Shown here: positions 36,826 to 47,740 of the stretch, piece after piece
Layout: every line of letters starts with the position of its first letter
Position numbering within the stretch: position 1 is the stretch's first letter
Assembly (NCBI GenBank): GCA_028023455.1
Contig: JAQFVV010006203.1
Span: forward strand, 7,966,821-8,030,820
DNA: 64,000 nt
Origin: Epiperipatus broadwayi
Lineage: Eukaryota > Onychophora > Udeonychophora > Euonychophora > Peripatidae
Reading direction: 5' to 3'
Program-made: the position numbers and the translations under genes
Notes under the pieces: generated by a model
Seen by the model: only the letters and a program-made list of their open reading frames with translations
Database searches by the model: none
Told to the model about the DNA's origin: nothing

Positions 36826-36960
36826 AAAGCTTCTCAATGATGAAAACCATCAGCTACAAACTAATCTGGAGATATTTGAATAGTATAGCAACTGGATACA
36901 GATTTATTAAGCACTACCATCTGGCATCTATTGATTGCTTGTGACCTAATTTTAATGCTG
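36826..36960. repeat. Fragment of the dispersed foldback family
   Basis: TGATGAAAACCATCAGCTAC, AACTAATCTGGAGATAT and GGCATCTATTGATT appear in the same order and similar spacing as in the elements at 40843-41225, 53464-54108 and 59520-59660. It is a decayed single arm. Confidence 0.5.
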
Positions 36961-37689
36961 TAATAATATTAAAATTGTGCTGTGCTCAATATATAAATGC
37001 CCAATATTATTAACTTAATAATGTTATTTCAATCTTATTATACAATCCCATCGTCGTAATTTGTTATTTATGTATTTAAGAGTATTTGCCTTGGGGAAAA
37101 TAAAGCGTTTTTTTTACCAGCGCTAATTAACAGAATTTTCATGAAGTATTTTGTCATATAATCAAATATGTTTTCAAATGTATTTTATTTATTTTCACGA
37201 CCGTAATGGCGTGAAAATAGTTTGTATTATATCTGTAATGAATCTTGGAATGCTCCCCGAAGTAATGTTAGACACCATGTTTCAGAACCGTAATCCAAAG
37301 CGTTAATAGCAATATTATGTAATCTTTTCAATAAATGATTGGCATCTTAATATTGGATCCACCAAAGATGTGTGTTAGTGTATATATCTTATTTAATTAA
37401 CAAAAGAGCATATGAGAAATAATAGCGTGATATGTAATTACCATTTGGTAGATCGCTTGCTCGTTCACCACATACTAATGTATCCAATTAATTTATAAAT
37501 GTATGTAAATAATTTGTCATTATATTAAACTAATATTTATTGCTTAACTTGTTTAAGTACTTCCAATTCCTTTTCTCCACTTCCAAACATACAGCCATGA
37601 GTATACATATTTTAGTTAAGTCATAGTTAATAGATGTCGCATTGTCTTCTCCACTCTGCTACTGGGCCAGATTTAAAATAAATTCTTGT

Positions 37690-37790
37690 GTGCCATCATT
37701 GTTATGTTATCCATTAGGTGTTTGATCTGGGGCTTAGAGAGTGGGTTCAAATCCAGGCTGGTCCCTGACCTAAATCTTGGGCTTGACTGG
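37690..37790 (+). other. tRNA-like B box, possible SINE remnant
   Basis: GTGGGTTCAAATCCAGGCT matches the Pol III B-box consensus with flanking stem-like G/C residues. An A box about 35-45 bases upstream is not convincing. It is listed as a possible SINE remnant. Confidence 0.25.
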
Positions 37791-37939
37791 GTTTGAAGTA
37801 CATTTTGTGAGTTTCAGCTCATGTTAGATGGTTAAACATGTTTTGACCAGTACAATATACTCAAAATATATTATACCAACAGCAAACAAAATTCCAGGGT
37901 TTAAGGCATTCTTATTTCGAATTTTTTATCTGGTGTAAA

Positions 37940-38580
37940 TGTGAGTCCGACCATAAATATAATTTTGATACATACATATCTGACTTACCCGCCAATGGAT
38001 TTAAGTTTTCATCTCTCATTCAAAGTCAAATTTTTTTATTATAAAATGCGTTATCCACCTCCAAACAACCAAGATAAATCTTGGCTGTCTCTTTCCTATA
38101 TATTCAGTGTTACTCATTTGATTCATAAAATTCTTTGTTCTTACCCATCGAGTTGTACTCCACACTCCTTTTCCTTTGTACCAATTAATCAATAATTCAA
38201 AGGATAGATTACCATGGGATCTTCATTCTGAAATTATATATAAAATCAAATGCCAAAATTCTACCCGTCTATCTGATTTCTATGGTGAATCTGAGGTCAA
38301 CCTGTATACTCTACGGGCTCAGCACAAATACTTATATAACTGGGAAAGACACATTCGGACTCTAAATCTGTTTTTTTTTAGCATTTCACTATTTCTGGCC
38401 ATAAATTTGAACCCACATGTTCCAATGTCATTTGCTCAGAACCCAATGATGCAAAGCAAAAGCTCAAAGAGACAAGGCACACTTTCAAGGACAATTATGT
38501 CACCAATAGAAAAGAATCTTGCATTCCCCATTCTAAAAAGTGTCTTGCTCTAACTAATTAATGCACTATGTAAACAATAT
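37940..38580 (+). pseudogene. Penelope-like element endonuclease relic, second lineage
   Basis: Across two frames the plus strand reads SLSYIFSVTHLIHKILCSYP (RT-endonuclease linker), INNSKDR at about 38180, then IIYKIKCQN, FYGESEVNLYTLRAQHKYL at about 38280-38330. This corresponds to the GIY-YIG core (IYKI.C...FYGES..NL.TR..EH). A continuation in another frame contains HKFEPTCSNVICSE and further on HSKKCLALTN. INNSKDR is shared with the intact pair at 30-32 kb, but the rest is clearly different. Frameshifts and loss of the catalytic arginine/histidine context make it dead. Confidence 0.6.
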
Positions 38581-38699
38581 GCTAATTTATTAGCTTATTC
38601 CCTTACCTCAGATACAAGCGTTGATACGTCTATGACAATTATCTGTTGAAAGCATTCTAAGCTCTACAGTATTTTTATTGTTAATAAAGTTTTGCTCTT

Positions 38700-39340
38700 A
38701 ATACAGTTTTTGTATTTGTATATATATATTAAATCTTACTTGTGAATTCTGAATTATTTGCAATCCTTTCTTTATCTTCGTTAAAGAAGCCAAATAGTCA
38801 TACAAAAGTTTAAAACGATTTTAGTTTATTGTTACATCAAAGACTTACATCTTATAGATTTTTTTAATAAAGATTTTTTATTATATATACAAAAAATATA
38901 TATAATTTTCGTTGAAACTAAAAATTTACAATAAAAAATTACATATATAAATCAATGTCATTTTTAAATCTTCTTATATTAACAATGACGTTCAGTTTTA
39001 CATTAAATATATAGTCAGTGAATCAATTCTTTTTTGTAACTTTATTACCTAAAACAAACAAGCAAACAAAAACAATTTATTAAAATATTTATAAATTGAT
39101 ATATGAATCAATTAAAAAAAACTAATTAGCACTCTCTATTTAACTTAATTGTAAAATGTAATGATAAATGATAAATTTTTTAAAATAGTCAACTACTAAA
39201 ACTATACATTTTATCAATAATAAGATTTACATAACCAGTTTACAATTCCAAATGAAACTATTATGTATGACTCTTAATATCTATTTTACAATGAGTTTAT
39301 TAGAGCTTGCTTCAATGTGGTAATCATTTAGCACGTGCTT
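38700..39340. other. A/T-rich stretch without recognisable gene
   Basis: Nothing is supported here apart from short TA and T runs. Confidence 0.5.
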
Positions 39341-39359
39341 CTGGGTTTTATTTACTTAC

Positions 39360-39380
39360 CCGAAGCGCCACCAAACATTA
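39360..39380 (-). other. Candidate 21-nt microexon
   Basis: On the minus strand a pyrimidine-containing acceptor ending in TTTTCAG is followed by 21 bases with unusually high G+C (...GGTGGCGCTTCGG). A perfect donor consensus GTAAGT then follows. In the frame ATG TTT GGT GGC GCT TCG it could be coding, and it would leave phase 1. It lies downstream of the chitin-binding exon on the same strand, which ends in a stop codon, so it cannot join that transcript. Splice-like motifs arise by chance in such DNA. Confidence 0.2.
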
Positions 39381-39959
39381 CTGAAAATACTAAATAATTA
39401 ATGTTTTTTTTTTGTTTAGCAAATTAAAAATAATGTGCGTTAGGTGTATGTTTTTTGAAACTGAAAACTTTTAGACAATTTTTAAAGTCACAAAAGTTTT
39501 TTTTTTCTGGCTTGACGAAAATAAAAAGAAAAGGTACTGAGTGTTATATAATACTTTTTTTTTTGAAAGCAAATGAAGTCAAAATATTAATTTTACTGTG
39601 GGTTATCGATTACAGGTGATAAAAATCTGTATTATTTGTGTTGATAACAAAATAAAAAAACACTCACATATATCCAAAACAAATGACTTAGAAGTAAATG
39701 ATGGTAAAAATGTTTAAACAATTTCGTTTATTTTGTGGTTTATTTTGTGTTAGTTTGTAGATTACAGCTTTCAATTCAAGACTCTGCTAAATTTTTTGCA
39801 CTTACAAAAGTGACGTCTATTGAAAATTGATTTTTAGAGGAGGTGGGAGATCTTTTTTTTGATTGTTGTTTGAGAAAAATCTGTAAATCAATATTTTAAT
39901 TCAAAAGTACATATCAAATTTATTGATTAGTATTTTAAGTAGTGATGATGAGATGAGAT

Positions 39960-40270
39960 GCACTGTGACTTCTCCTTTTTTGCAGACAGGAATCTCTCAG
40001 CTACAATACCCAGAGAAACCTGTTAGCCACTTCACCTTCCATTTCCATTCCCCACCCTAAATTTTTCCCATATTCTTCTTTATTCTGCTCCATCCCATTT
40101 ATTCCATAACCTTTATATCTAAATTTCTCTTATCTTTTTCCAAACCCAGCATAAAAACCAAGAATCCACTTTCTGAATAATCTCTTTGTTTATATTTATT
40201 CTACCACAACTTCATTATTTGTACCCTTTCTATTTGCAAGCATTTTATATCCAACTAACAGATGACTAAT
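39960..40270 (+). other. Pyrimidine-rich block with possible splice acceptor
   Basis: The plus strand is dominated by C and T over about 300 bp. It opens with CTTCTCCTTTTTTGCAG followed by ACAGGAATCTCTCAGC. No open frame of useful length follows. It could be a terminal untranslated exon or a repeat; I cannot decide. Confidence 0.2.
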
Positions 40271-40842
40271 ATTTTTTGTTTGGAGACTGTTTGGTGGCTC
40301 CCCCAGGTGTGCAAAAACTCCCAGAGAACATGCTAGATAATTACCCTTTAATTCTTTATTCATATCATAAATTAAATTTCTTTGATAAAATAAATCAATG
40401 GTAATAATTTAATGGTACTATTTGTAAAATTTTTTAATCGCTAACATGCATTTATGTACGTATATATATATACAATGGGCAATTTGCCCATAAAAGTTAC
40501 AGGGCTTTAGTCCCTCAATTATTTTATTATTGCCTTGGTATATTTTTATATAATTATTAAAACCATTATTTTCTTATTTGTAATACAATACCTGATCAAC
40601 AGAAATTTAATATAATTCATTTTCTAGCAAAGGCATATTTTGCAAGAATTAATGTTCTGCATTGGCTAGAGTTAGAAGCTGCATTCAGTGCAGACTACCC
40701 AGAGATAACTACCCATCTAGTGAAGATAAAACTTATTATTTATTTACTATTTGATCTGATAGAATTACAAACCAAGATATGTTGCTACTACATAAGCACA
40801 AACAATACAAATTAAGGTTGCTGTTATCATCATTGTAAGTAA

Positions 40843-41225
40843 AAACAGACAAAACTCATTATACATATTGCCAGACACAGCAAGCTAGAGTAATCAAAGA
40901 ATGTCAGAAGGTTTGTGCATAAAATCCCCATCTAGTGCCTACTCATCCAATATCTCCAGACTAGTTTCTGGCTTGTGGCCTTCGTCAGTGAGGAGCCTTG
41001 GATCTGAGAGCACTGCACCTAGATCTTAGGATCACTGTTGTTAAAACAGGCAAAACTCACTATACGTATTGCCACACATAACAAGCTAGAGTAATCAATG
41101 GATGCCATAAGGCTTGTGCATAAAATCTCCATCTATGCACAAGCCTTCTGGCATCCATTGATTACTCTAGCTTGCTGTGTGTGGCAATACGTATAGTGAG
41201 TTTTACCTGTTTTAACAACAGTTAT
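40843..41225. mobile_element. Foldback family member with embedded near-perfect hairpin
   Basis: The region begins AACAGACAAAACTCATTATA and contains CATCTAGTGCCTACTCATCC and CAGTGAGGAGCCTTGGATC, shared with 53464-54108. At about 41034-41123 and 41134-41224 lie two arms of about 90 bp that are reverse complements with very few mismatches, separated by about 10-15 bases. One arm reads AACAGGCAAAACTCACTATA and the other TATAGTGAGTTTTACCTGTT. A CACAAGCATAAGAA(G/A)TGGT phrase just outside both this element and the one at 54 kb shows that the family extends beyond the hairpin. Confidence 0.75.
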
Positions 41226-41754
41226 ACACAAGCATAAGAAGTGGTGGTCATATGACATTTATCATCGTAAGTAAATGTTGAATGTTTTCTCAATTAATTT
41301 ACATCGTTGTAGAATTAATGAAGAGAAGAATTCTGCTAAATATTTGCAAAATATAACATTTTTAACATAAAACCACACACAAAAAAAAAAATATTTGAGA
41401 TGGTTTACACTTAAAATATTTTCCAAATTTAAAAAAGTAGAGAGTACAAACTTAGGCATGGAAATTTAACTCCTTTATTTATAGCGTAATTAGTTAAAAT
41501 ATTGTACTGAGGAAAATACTTATTTGTTTACTATACTTTTTATTTGATGATTAGAGAAATGTGCTGAACATTTAAAAATAAAAATAAAAATGTGAAAAAG
41601 AATCATGATATTTTATCTAAAATTATAGATTGTATGTTTTGCGATAAACTTAATACTAAAATATTAGGAAATATAAATTTGTATATTAATTTAAACTACT
41701 ATCATTTTATTATGAATATCTTTACATATTAGTATTGATAATTTAGGCATGGTA

Positions 41755-41850
41755 AAAAACAAGAATGGGGCGCGTCAAATGTCAAATTTTTATCCGAAGA
41801 AGGGGGTCTCAAATATAAAAAGATTGCACACCACTATTTTAGAGCACAGA
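41755..41850 (-). mobile_element. Possible hAT-type transposon end
   Basis: On the minus strand GTGGTGTGCAATCTTTTTAT is followed by TTGAGACCCCCTTCTTCGG and a GACGCGCCCCA block. This resembles the terminal region of hAT DNA transposons (GTGTGCAA.CTTTTT near the end). No second terminus, 8-bp duplication or transposase is seen. Confidence 0.25.
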
Positions 41851-43019
41851 ATATTATGTGAATATATTTGAAATGGAACTTCTCTAATATCATATTTTGA
41901 ATAACACAAGAGACTGTGCATATCATTTAGATATAACATTTGGAGATACCTTCACTCTGAATATGCTTACGTACATGTAATGGATATGCGTTATTTGAAT
42001 ATTTAGATCACCTTGACAATTACACCCACTAACTGAATGTTGTTTGAATGGATATATAGCTATTATTAGTTAAAGTGTAAATCCAAGTTAATCTGAGCTG
42101 GTCAGATGAATGTTACGTTCACTAAAATGAACAATTATACGATTCTCTTCATTAGTGGAGAGGAGTATTCTCCCACATTTTAATATTTAAATATACCGGG
42201 ATGATTATTTCATTCTTCAAAATAAAAATGTGTCTGTTTTAGTTTTTATAGAGAAGTTTTGTATATATATTAGCTGTTTATTCTTTGACAATCGATGTGT
42301 GAAACAATTGTTTATTTTGATTTGTGATGTCAAAGTAAGTTTTAAGTAAATTTGACCAATGATTTGATTGGCTTAGAAATGAATAGATAAACTTTATTAT
42401 CAACCCAATGATCGCAACAAGTTTTTTGAAAAATTTCAAAACCCAAATTAACTGGTGAAATACTAGTCACATAAGCACTAGAGAATCAAATGCTGACAGC
42501 ATCTAATAAAAATTACCTGGGATGAATTAATATCGAAAAGACATTGAAACATCTTGTTTTGAAGTATGAATAGGGCTATAAAAAATAACAATACAATGAT
42601 CTATTATTCCATTATGTGAATTTAGCTAAATAGAAAAGTTTTGGAAAGCCAAAAAGCAAATAACCATTATTTATCAGATGGTGAAATGATCATTTTTAGT
42701 TGCCTGCATGTTTTCACGTATTAGAAAAGTGTGCTAGGAAGGAAATTACTGAAAATAAGGAATTATTAAAATAATTATATATAAATAATTATCTAAATAT
42801 AATAAAACTAGTTAAAAAATATTAAAAATAATATAAATTTTGAATTTACATTTAATTTTATGAATTTCAAATCTTAAATCTAAAATTATAAAATTAAATA
42901 AAAATTATATCTATATATTAAAAAAATCTTCACATTTTTTCTTTATAAAAATTTGCTTACTGACACAAATCATATCCAATGTAAATTGTGTAATAATAAA
43001 AATAATACTATCGACATTT
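41850..43019. other. A/T-rich stretch without recognisable gene
   Basis: No coding or repeat structure is supported. Confidence 0.5.
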
Positions 43020-44240
43020 ACATCACATCATCATCATCATCATCATCTTAATTGGTAACTCTCGAAAAATGAATTTATAATATTGAAAATATTTTTTTGT
43101 CCTCTTTTATATTTCATGATTTTGGGTCATATATAATACCTTATAAAACTCATAAGAAATAAACTGTCTTATTTGATCTCTTCAACATATTGGAAAATGT
43201 TCATGAAATGATGACTACACTTTTTCTTCAATGGCAAGTTTTTTGATAGTGTTGGATTTCTCACTACATAACAAAATAAACCCTTAGGTCTTTCCTTTCT
43301 AGTACAGGCAATAATGTGTAAGCTTTATGTTCTGTGTAAAGTACAAGGAATTACAAATATTCTCCAATAGCAGCATTTCTTAAATGCATCCATTTTTTTT
43401 CATCTGATTTTTTTTGAGTATCCAAGTTTGGGTTGTCTAGATGGCAATAGGAAATATCAAACAATAGATCAATTTTAAATTGATAGTTTTTGAAATAAAT
43501 CCATCTTTCCAAATTTTAGGTAGCTTTAGGCATTGCTGTTTTTACTATTCCAATTCTTCTGCATAATTTATGATCACATTAATCACTGGTGATTATTGGG
43601 AAAACATGGTATACAACTTTATCATTTTCAAAATCGGTGATACTTCTAATAACAGGAAAATTTTTATTGACACATTTTATAATAACAATTTTCGTTTCTA
43701 ACTTCCTCTGAAAATTTATACATGATATTTATTAACTTCATTTTATCAGCAACTATGATCAAAATGGTATCAATATATCTCAAATTGTATGGTATCAGTA
43801 TATCTCAAATTGTTTATGCAGTTCCCATTTAGCGTTATCTCATTATTGCAGGCTTCAATAACATTGTACATAATAATCTCACTATAGACATTAAAGAAAT
43901 AAAGAAATGTATATATTCTTGACAAACACCTGCCTGCATTATAAATTCTGTCGATAAAGTTTAGTCTATTTTGATTTTTGAAGAATTAGATTGATAGAGA
44001 TTTTGGATGAATTGTATCGCATGTAAAGATGTTCCAAGTTCAAGAATATCACGTAAAACCTTTTCTATTTATTTTATAAAAAAGATTTATATATATATTT
44101 AAAAAAAATATATACGCTTTTTTATAGTCCACAAAACACATGCATTTTTAATAGTATATTCGCTACTTTTTTTAGTTATCTGGAAATTTAATATCATTTC
44201 TCAGTTGCTTGTTACTGTTCTTTCTCTTTTCCTACTACAT
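43020..44240 (-). pseudogene. Decayed RTE-like LINE, RT to 3' tail
   Basis: On the minus strand the RT motif A reads CFVDYKKAY at about 44138-44112. It is followed by ILELGTSLHAIQ and NLYQSNSSKI at about 44020-43960, LSRIYTFLYFFNVYSEIIM (degenerate motif B region) at about 43920-43860, and NNLRYTDT at about 43815-43790 where YADD is expected. C-terminal blocks include TQTWILKKNQMKK at about 43440-43400. The 3' end is a (ATG)n run at about 43020-43050, the microsatellite tail typical of RTE-clade LINEs. Many stops and frameshifts, and a decayed catalytic motif, show it is ancient. Confidence 0.7.
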
Positions 44241-44337
44241 TTAGACTTAATTCTAAATGTATTATTTTTTTATTTATAATATATACTGTGGATATAATCC
44301 ATATTATTAAGCGAGTTTTTATGTAAAGAGACGTCAA

Positions 44338-44392
44338 GCGTTGGTGGCCTAGTGGTTAGCAACGGGCCCGGGTTCGCTTCCCGGTCAACGCA
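44338..44392 (+). other. 55-nt tRNA-like sequence apparently lacking the anticodon arm
   Basis: GCGTTGG at the 5' end pairs with TCAACGC at the 3' end (seven pairs, one G-T). A D-arm/A-box TGGCCTAGTGGTTAGC follows. The T arm CCGGG-TTCGCTT-CCCGG is a perfect 5-bp stem with a 7-base loop and a B box. Between the D and T arms there is no room for an anticodon stem-loop; the total is about 18 bases short of a normal tRNA. Flanking bases extend the acceptor pairing (GTCAA upstream, TTGAC downstream), followed by an A-rich tail. It may be a SINE head, a deleted tRNA gene or a tRNA-like RNA. A nuclear arm-less tRNA would be very unusual. Confidence 0.6.
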
Positions 44393-44592
44393 TTTGACAT
44401 ACGAAAAAAAATAAATAAAGATACATTTTTTAAATATATGTGATAATAGACGATTCATTAAAAAAAAGACAAGAACAATAATTGCTATTTTCATTTGAAA
44501 GTTTTTGACTAATAAAAATTTTATAAGTTTGATTTTAGCTATTTTCACGAGTTTCATTTTTTTTTTTTTACTCTTAAAATTATTAATTAACA

Positions 44593-44598
44593 TTTATT
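44593..44598 (-). promoter_or_regulatory. Poly(A) signal of the chitin-binding exon
   Basis: AATAAA on the minus strand lies about 33 bases after the stop codon of the terminal exon. The position suits the 3' end of that transcript. Confidence 0.5.
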
Positions 44599-44630
44599 TA
44601 ATTTTTGTAAAGATTCTTACTTGTTTAAAA

Positions 44631-44800
44631 TTATAAACATTCTGGAACATTTTCTGCAAAATCACAATACTTTTCTCTTGGATTGAATACCCATCCTGGG
44701 GGGCAAAACTGATCTTGGGATCTGCCTTGCCAGCAATTGTAATATTTGTTGCAATCATCAGGGTTTCTAAATTGACCGGAAGGCTCTGGACATTTAGGAT
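44631..44800 (-). CDS. Terminal exon encoding a chitin-binding peritrophin-A (CBM14) domain
   Basis: A T-rich tract ending in TATTTAG (acceptor AG at 44802-44801) precedes the exon. The exon starts in phase 1 (two bases, then 55 codons and TAA at 44633-44631). The translation has six cysteines at exon codons 3, 16, 22, 32, 45 and 54, spaced C-x12-C-x5-C-x9-C-x12-C-x8-C. It has the aromatic YYNCW after the second cysteine and FCPPGWVFNP before the fifth. This is a complete type-2 chitin-binding domain, a secreted module that binds chitin through its aromatic residues. Phase-1 borders are usual for shuffled extracellular domains. Upstream exons, with the signal peptide and probably further domains, are not in view. 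Stop and poly(A) signal show it is the last coding exon. No frame damage is visible, so it is probably a live gene. Confidence 0.8.
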
Positions 44801-45144
44801 CTAAATAGTAAAATATTAAAAAAATATTGCTTTTTTAAAGAGTATATTAGAAACACAACATTTAATAATAAATAAACTATTAAAACAAAAAAGCGACAGG
44901 GAAAAATAAATCAAACTATTAAAAATGTAAATACTGATTGTATTTATATTTTAATAAGATGTATATTTACATAATACTAAACTGTAACTTTCGATTTTAA
45001 ATATAAAATTGTGAGAAATATGTCAAGAAGTAGTTAAGTTAAAAATCAGGTTTTTTTAAAACGTTTGATTCAATGTTTGTTGCCTGGAGATTCTTCAAGT
45101 TTAAAATCAACATAATTTCTAAAAAGACTATTACATATATACTT

Positions 45145-45225
45145 AAAGATCTCATGGTGCAACAGTGCAGATTTCATTTGCCATCCTTATACCCGTGGAT
45201 TCAAATCTGGTCTGAATAACTTGAA
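45145..45225 (+). other. Degenerate tRNA-like sequence (SINE or tRNA pseudogene)
   Basis: CTCATGGTGCAACAGTGCAG resembles a tRNA 5' end with A box, and GTGGATTCAAATCTGG 42 bases later a B box. The layout resembles a tRNA-Trp/Arg-type head, with many substitutions. It lies in the intron region upstream of the chitin-binding exon. Confidence 0.45.
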
Positions 45226-45489
45226 ATTTTTTAAACAGGTTTGAGATTCTTTTTCCAGGAAGCTAGCCGTTAGACAATTCACTTAAATATCGAATATTGG
45301 TAGATAAATGGCTATTAGCTACTTTTATCTAGAGAATAAAACAAAAATCGGAAAAACACTCTTACAATCGCTCTCTTCTTAGGCAAATCGCAAGTAAATA
45401 CTCCTTCTTTATTGTTCCTCTATAGTCTGAAATTGATTATTCGAAAGCTATTACATATAGTTGTGTGTGTGCATATATATATATATATA

Positions 45490-45985
45490 TACTCTATACA
45501 CATGTGGTGTAATGTTATTTTAATACATCAACGATGTTGCATTGCGTATGATCACAAGATAGAGACTTTGAAAATATGAAAATAGTCATCATATTGTTGT
45601 ACCTAAATTCACTTATATAGACCAATCTAAAGCATCTTGGAATAAGAGCATGGTCTTCTATTAATCACTTTACATCCATTAACTTTCTTAGAGAGTTATA
45701 TATATTCTAATATTTTATAATATGAACAGCCAGTAAATTGAAGAATTTTGCTATTGTTACTAGATAAAAAGATGTTAATAGATGTAAAGTGATTAATAAA
45801 AGACTTTCATGCTCTTATTCCAAGATGTTTTAGATTGTCCTATATAAAGGAATTTAGGTATAAAGATAAAATGACTGCTCTTATCTATTCAAAATCTATA
45901 TCTCTTGCTTTGGTTTTAGAGTATCTTTCATACTCAACAAAACATCATTGATGTTTTAAAATAACATTAGAGTGCATGTGTATAT
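45490..45985. mobile_element. Foldback element, about 490 bp
   Basis: The left end has TATACACATGTGG and TAATGTTATTTTAA, with ACATCAACGATGTT; the right end has their reverse complements. Inner arms also pair: CCAATCTAAAGCATCTTGG with TAAGAGCATG against CATGCTCTTA with CCAAGATG. The unpaired centre is about 60-100 bp (about 45680-45770). It borders (TA)n at 45478-45490. No coding capacity. Confidence 0.7.
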
Positions 45986-45999
45986 AATTCCCTTTTGAT

Positions 46000-47740
46000 T
46001 AAAATTACATATAAATACTGTGCTAGTAAATTAAATAGTACATAATTATAAATTTTAAATTACAGATTTTCATACTTATTTATGTATATTTTTTATAAGT
46101 TTCTTCTTTAATTAAATAATACTTTTTTGATTTTTATATTATTTTGATAATCCAAAACACACTAGTACTTGATCAAATTTATTCCATTATTTTTTTTTTG
46201 AGATATATCTCATACAGTTATTAAAGTATTTATTTCATTTGTTATCAAATTTTTTTTAACCAATTATATTTTTTATTATCAAAATCATTTCACATGAAAA
46301 TGTATTTAGAACAAAATAAAATATATTTAAATTCCATTTCCAATGCTCAAATGAATTTAAAAATATATATAAAGTAATGAAATTATGTTTCAAAATTTAA
46401 TATTCATATTTATAATTATTCAAAAAATAATAAAAAATAACATCTGCATTGAATATAGAGAAATTCCCTTTTCAACCATTTACAATATTCTGTTTATGTT
46501 ATATTTCTTAAGACTTCCTTTTATAATAACATTTGTATCTAACCATTATATTTTAAATAAAAAATAAATATTTCACAAATATTTGGCAAAAATAATCATA
46601 AATATAATTGAAAATAAAGAAACTGCCAATCACATACTCTTTTTGTATAAAAGTTCTCAACATGATATTGACATCTAATGGTTGTTTTTTTTTAAAAAAA
46701 TAAACCAGTAATTCCAGTTTTTGCCATCAAATAAATGCAAACAACAAACAAATGCTACAGATAGGTACAAGAATAAATTTAGCCCGAGTGATTAAAGTAT
46801 CATTATATCACATTAAAGAAGCATTGAGTTAAGGAGAGATTAAACTGAGTTTAAAGTTTATATCTAAGCTAAAGATAATTTTTAGTTTAATATAGTGAAG
46901 TCTATAATTTTTATCATGTATATGCACTGTTTCTTAAAATATTAGAAATATTTTTCCGGTTCATATTTTCTAGCTATAAATTGAATGACATATCAAAAAG
47001 TTTATCTTTTAATTGAAGTTATAACTTTAGTTGTTACAGAGGACAAACAATTATGTAATGACTGTGCTTTCCTTTTTTTATTATTTCTTTTTAATAGTTG
47101 ATTCACCCTTTTTAAATATATGGCTTACTTTTGAACTTGATTTTTTTTGTTTTATTACAAATCAATAACTTTCATTTTGTAACTTTTTAAGAAAAATATA
47201 AATTCTTTTAAATCATAATTGGAAAACATTTTATAAAATGAAATACCACACTATATCTAAATTTTGGAAGAAAAAAGTTGAAGAAAAATGCTTGGTATTT
47301 CAGTATATTTATCATAAAAAACATAGCTAATTAATGAAATCATGTTAAAATTAGTAAATATTCTATAAAATAAAAAAAATGGCAGCAGCCATAAAATTTA
47401 TTAAATATACAAATTTTAATGTTTTAATTTTTTGTTTATTTTGCATTGATATAATATATTAATGTACATCATAATAAATCCATGGAGATATCATAATTAA
47501 CCTTGCACACACACATATATCTCTTCACTGAAGAGACTCATAGGTCAAAACCAGTCTGGGGATGGGGACAATCCACAATAAATATGATTTGAATGCCTTC
47601 TCTTGTAGTAGCATTTATCATTAAAAGAAATATAAAAAATAAAAAAAAGTTTGTTTAGAGCTTATTAGCATGCTCTTAATTTTACACATTTGTAAATGCA
47701 AGCTATGTATAAGTCATGTGACATCTGACTTTATATATAT
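46000..47740. other. A/T-rich stretch, presumed intron or intergenic
   Basis: There is no supported gene. About 47520-47620 contains CACTGAAGAGACTC and AACCAGTCTGGGGAT, weakly similar to the dispersed foldback family. Confidence 0.45.

Noticed and set aside
37190-37330. Minus-strand reading with LDYGSETW, like a LINE C-terminal motif
   Set aside because: Too short and isolated; neighbouring sequence does not continue the LINE pattern in any frame.
44270-44593. 107-codon minus-strand frame
   Set aside because: It runs antisense through the tRNA-like sequence and A/T-rich flank, with no domain; the GC-rich tRNA-like part explains its only structured residues.
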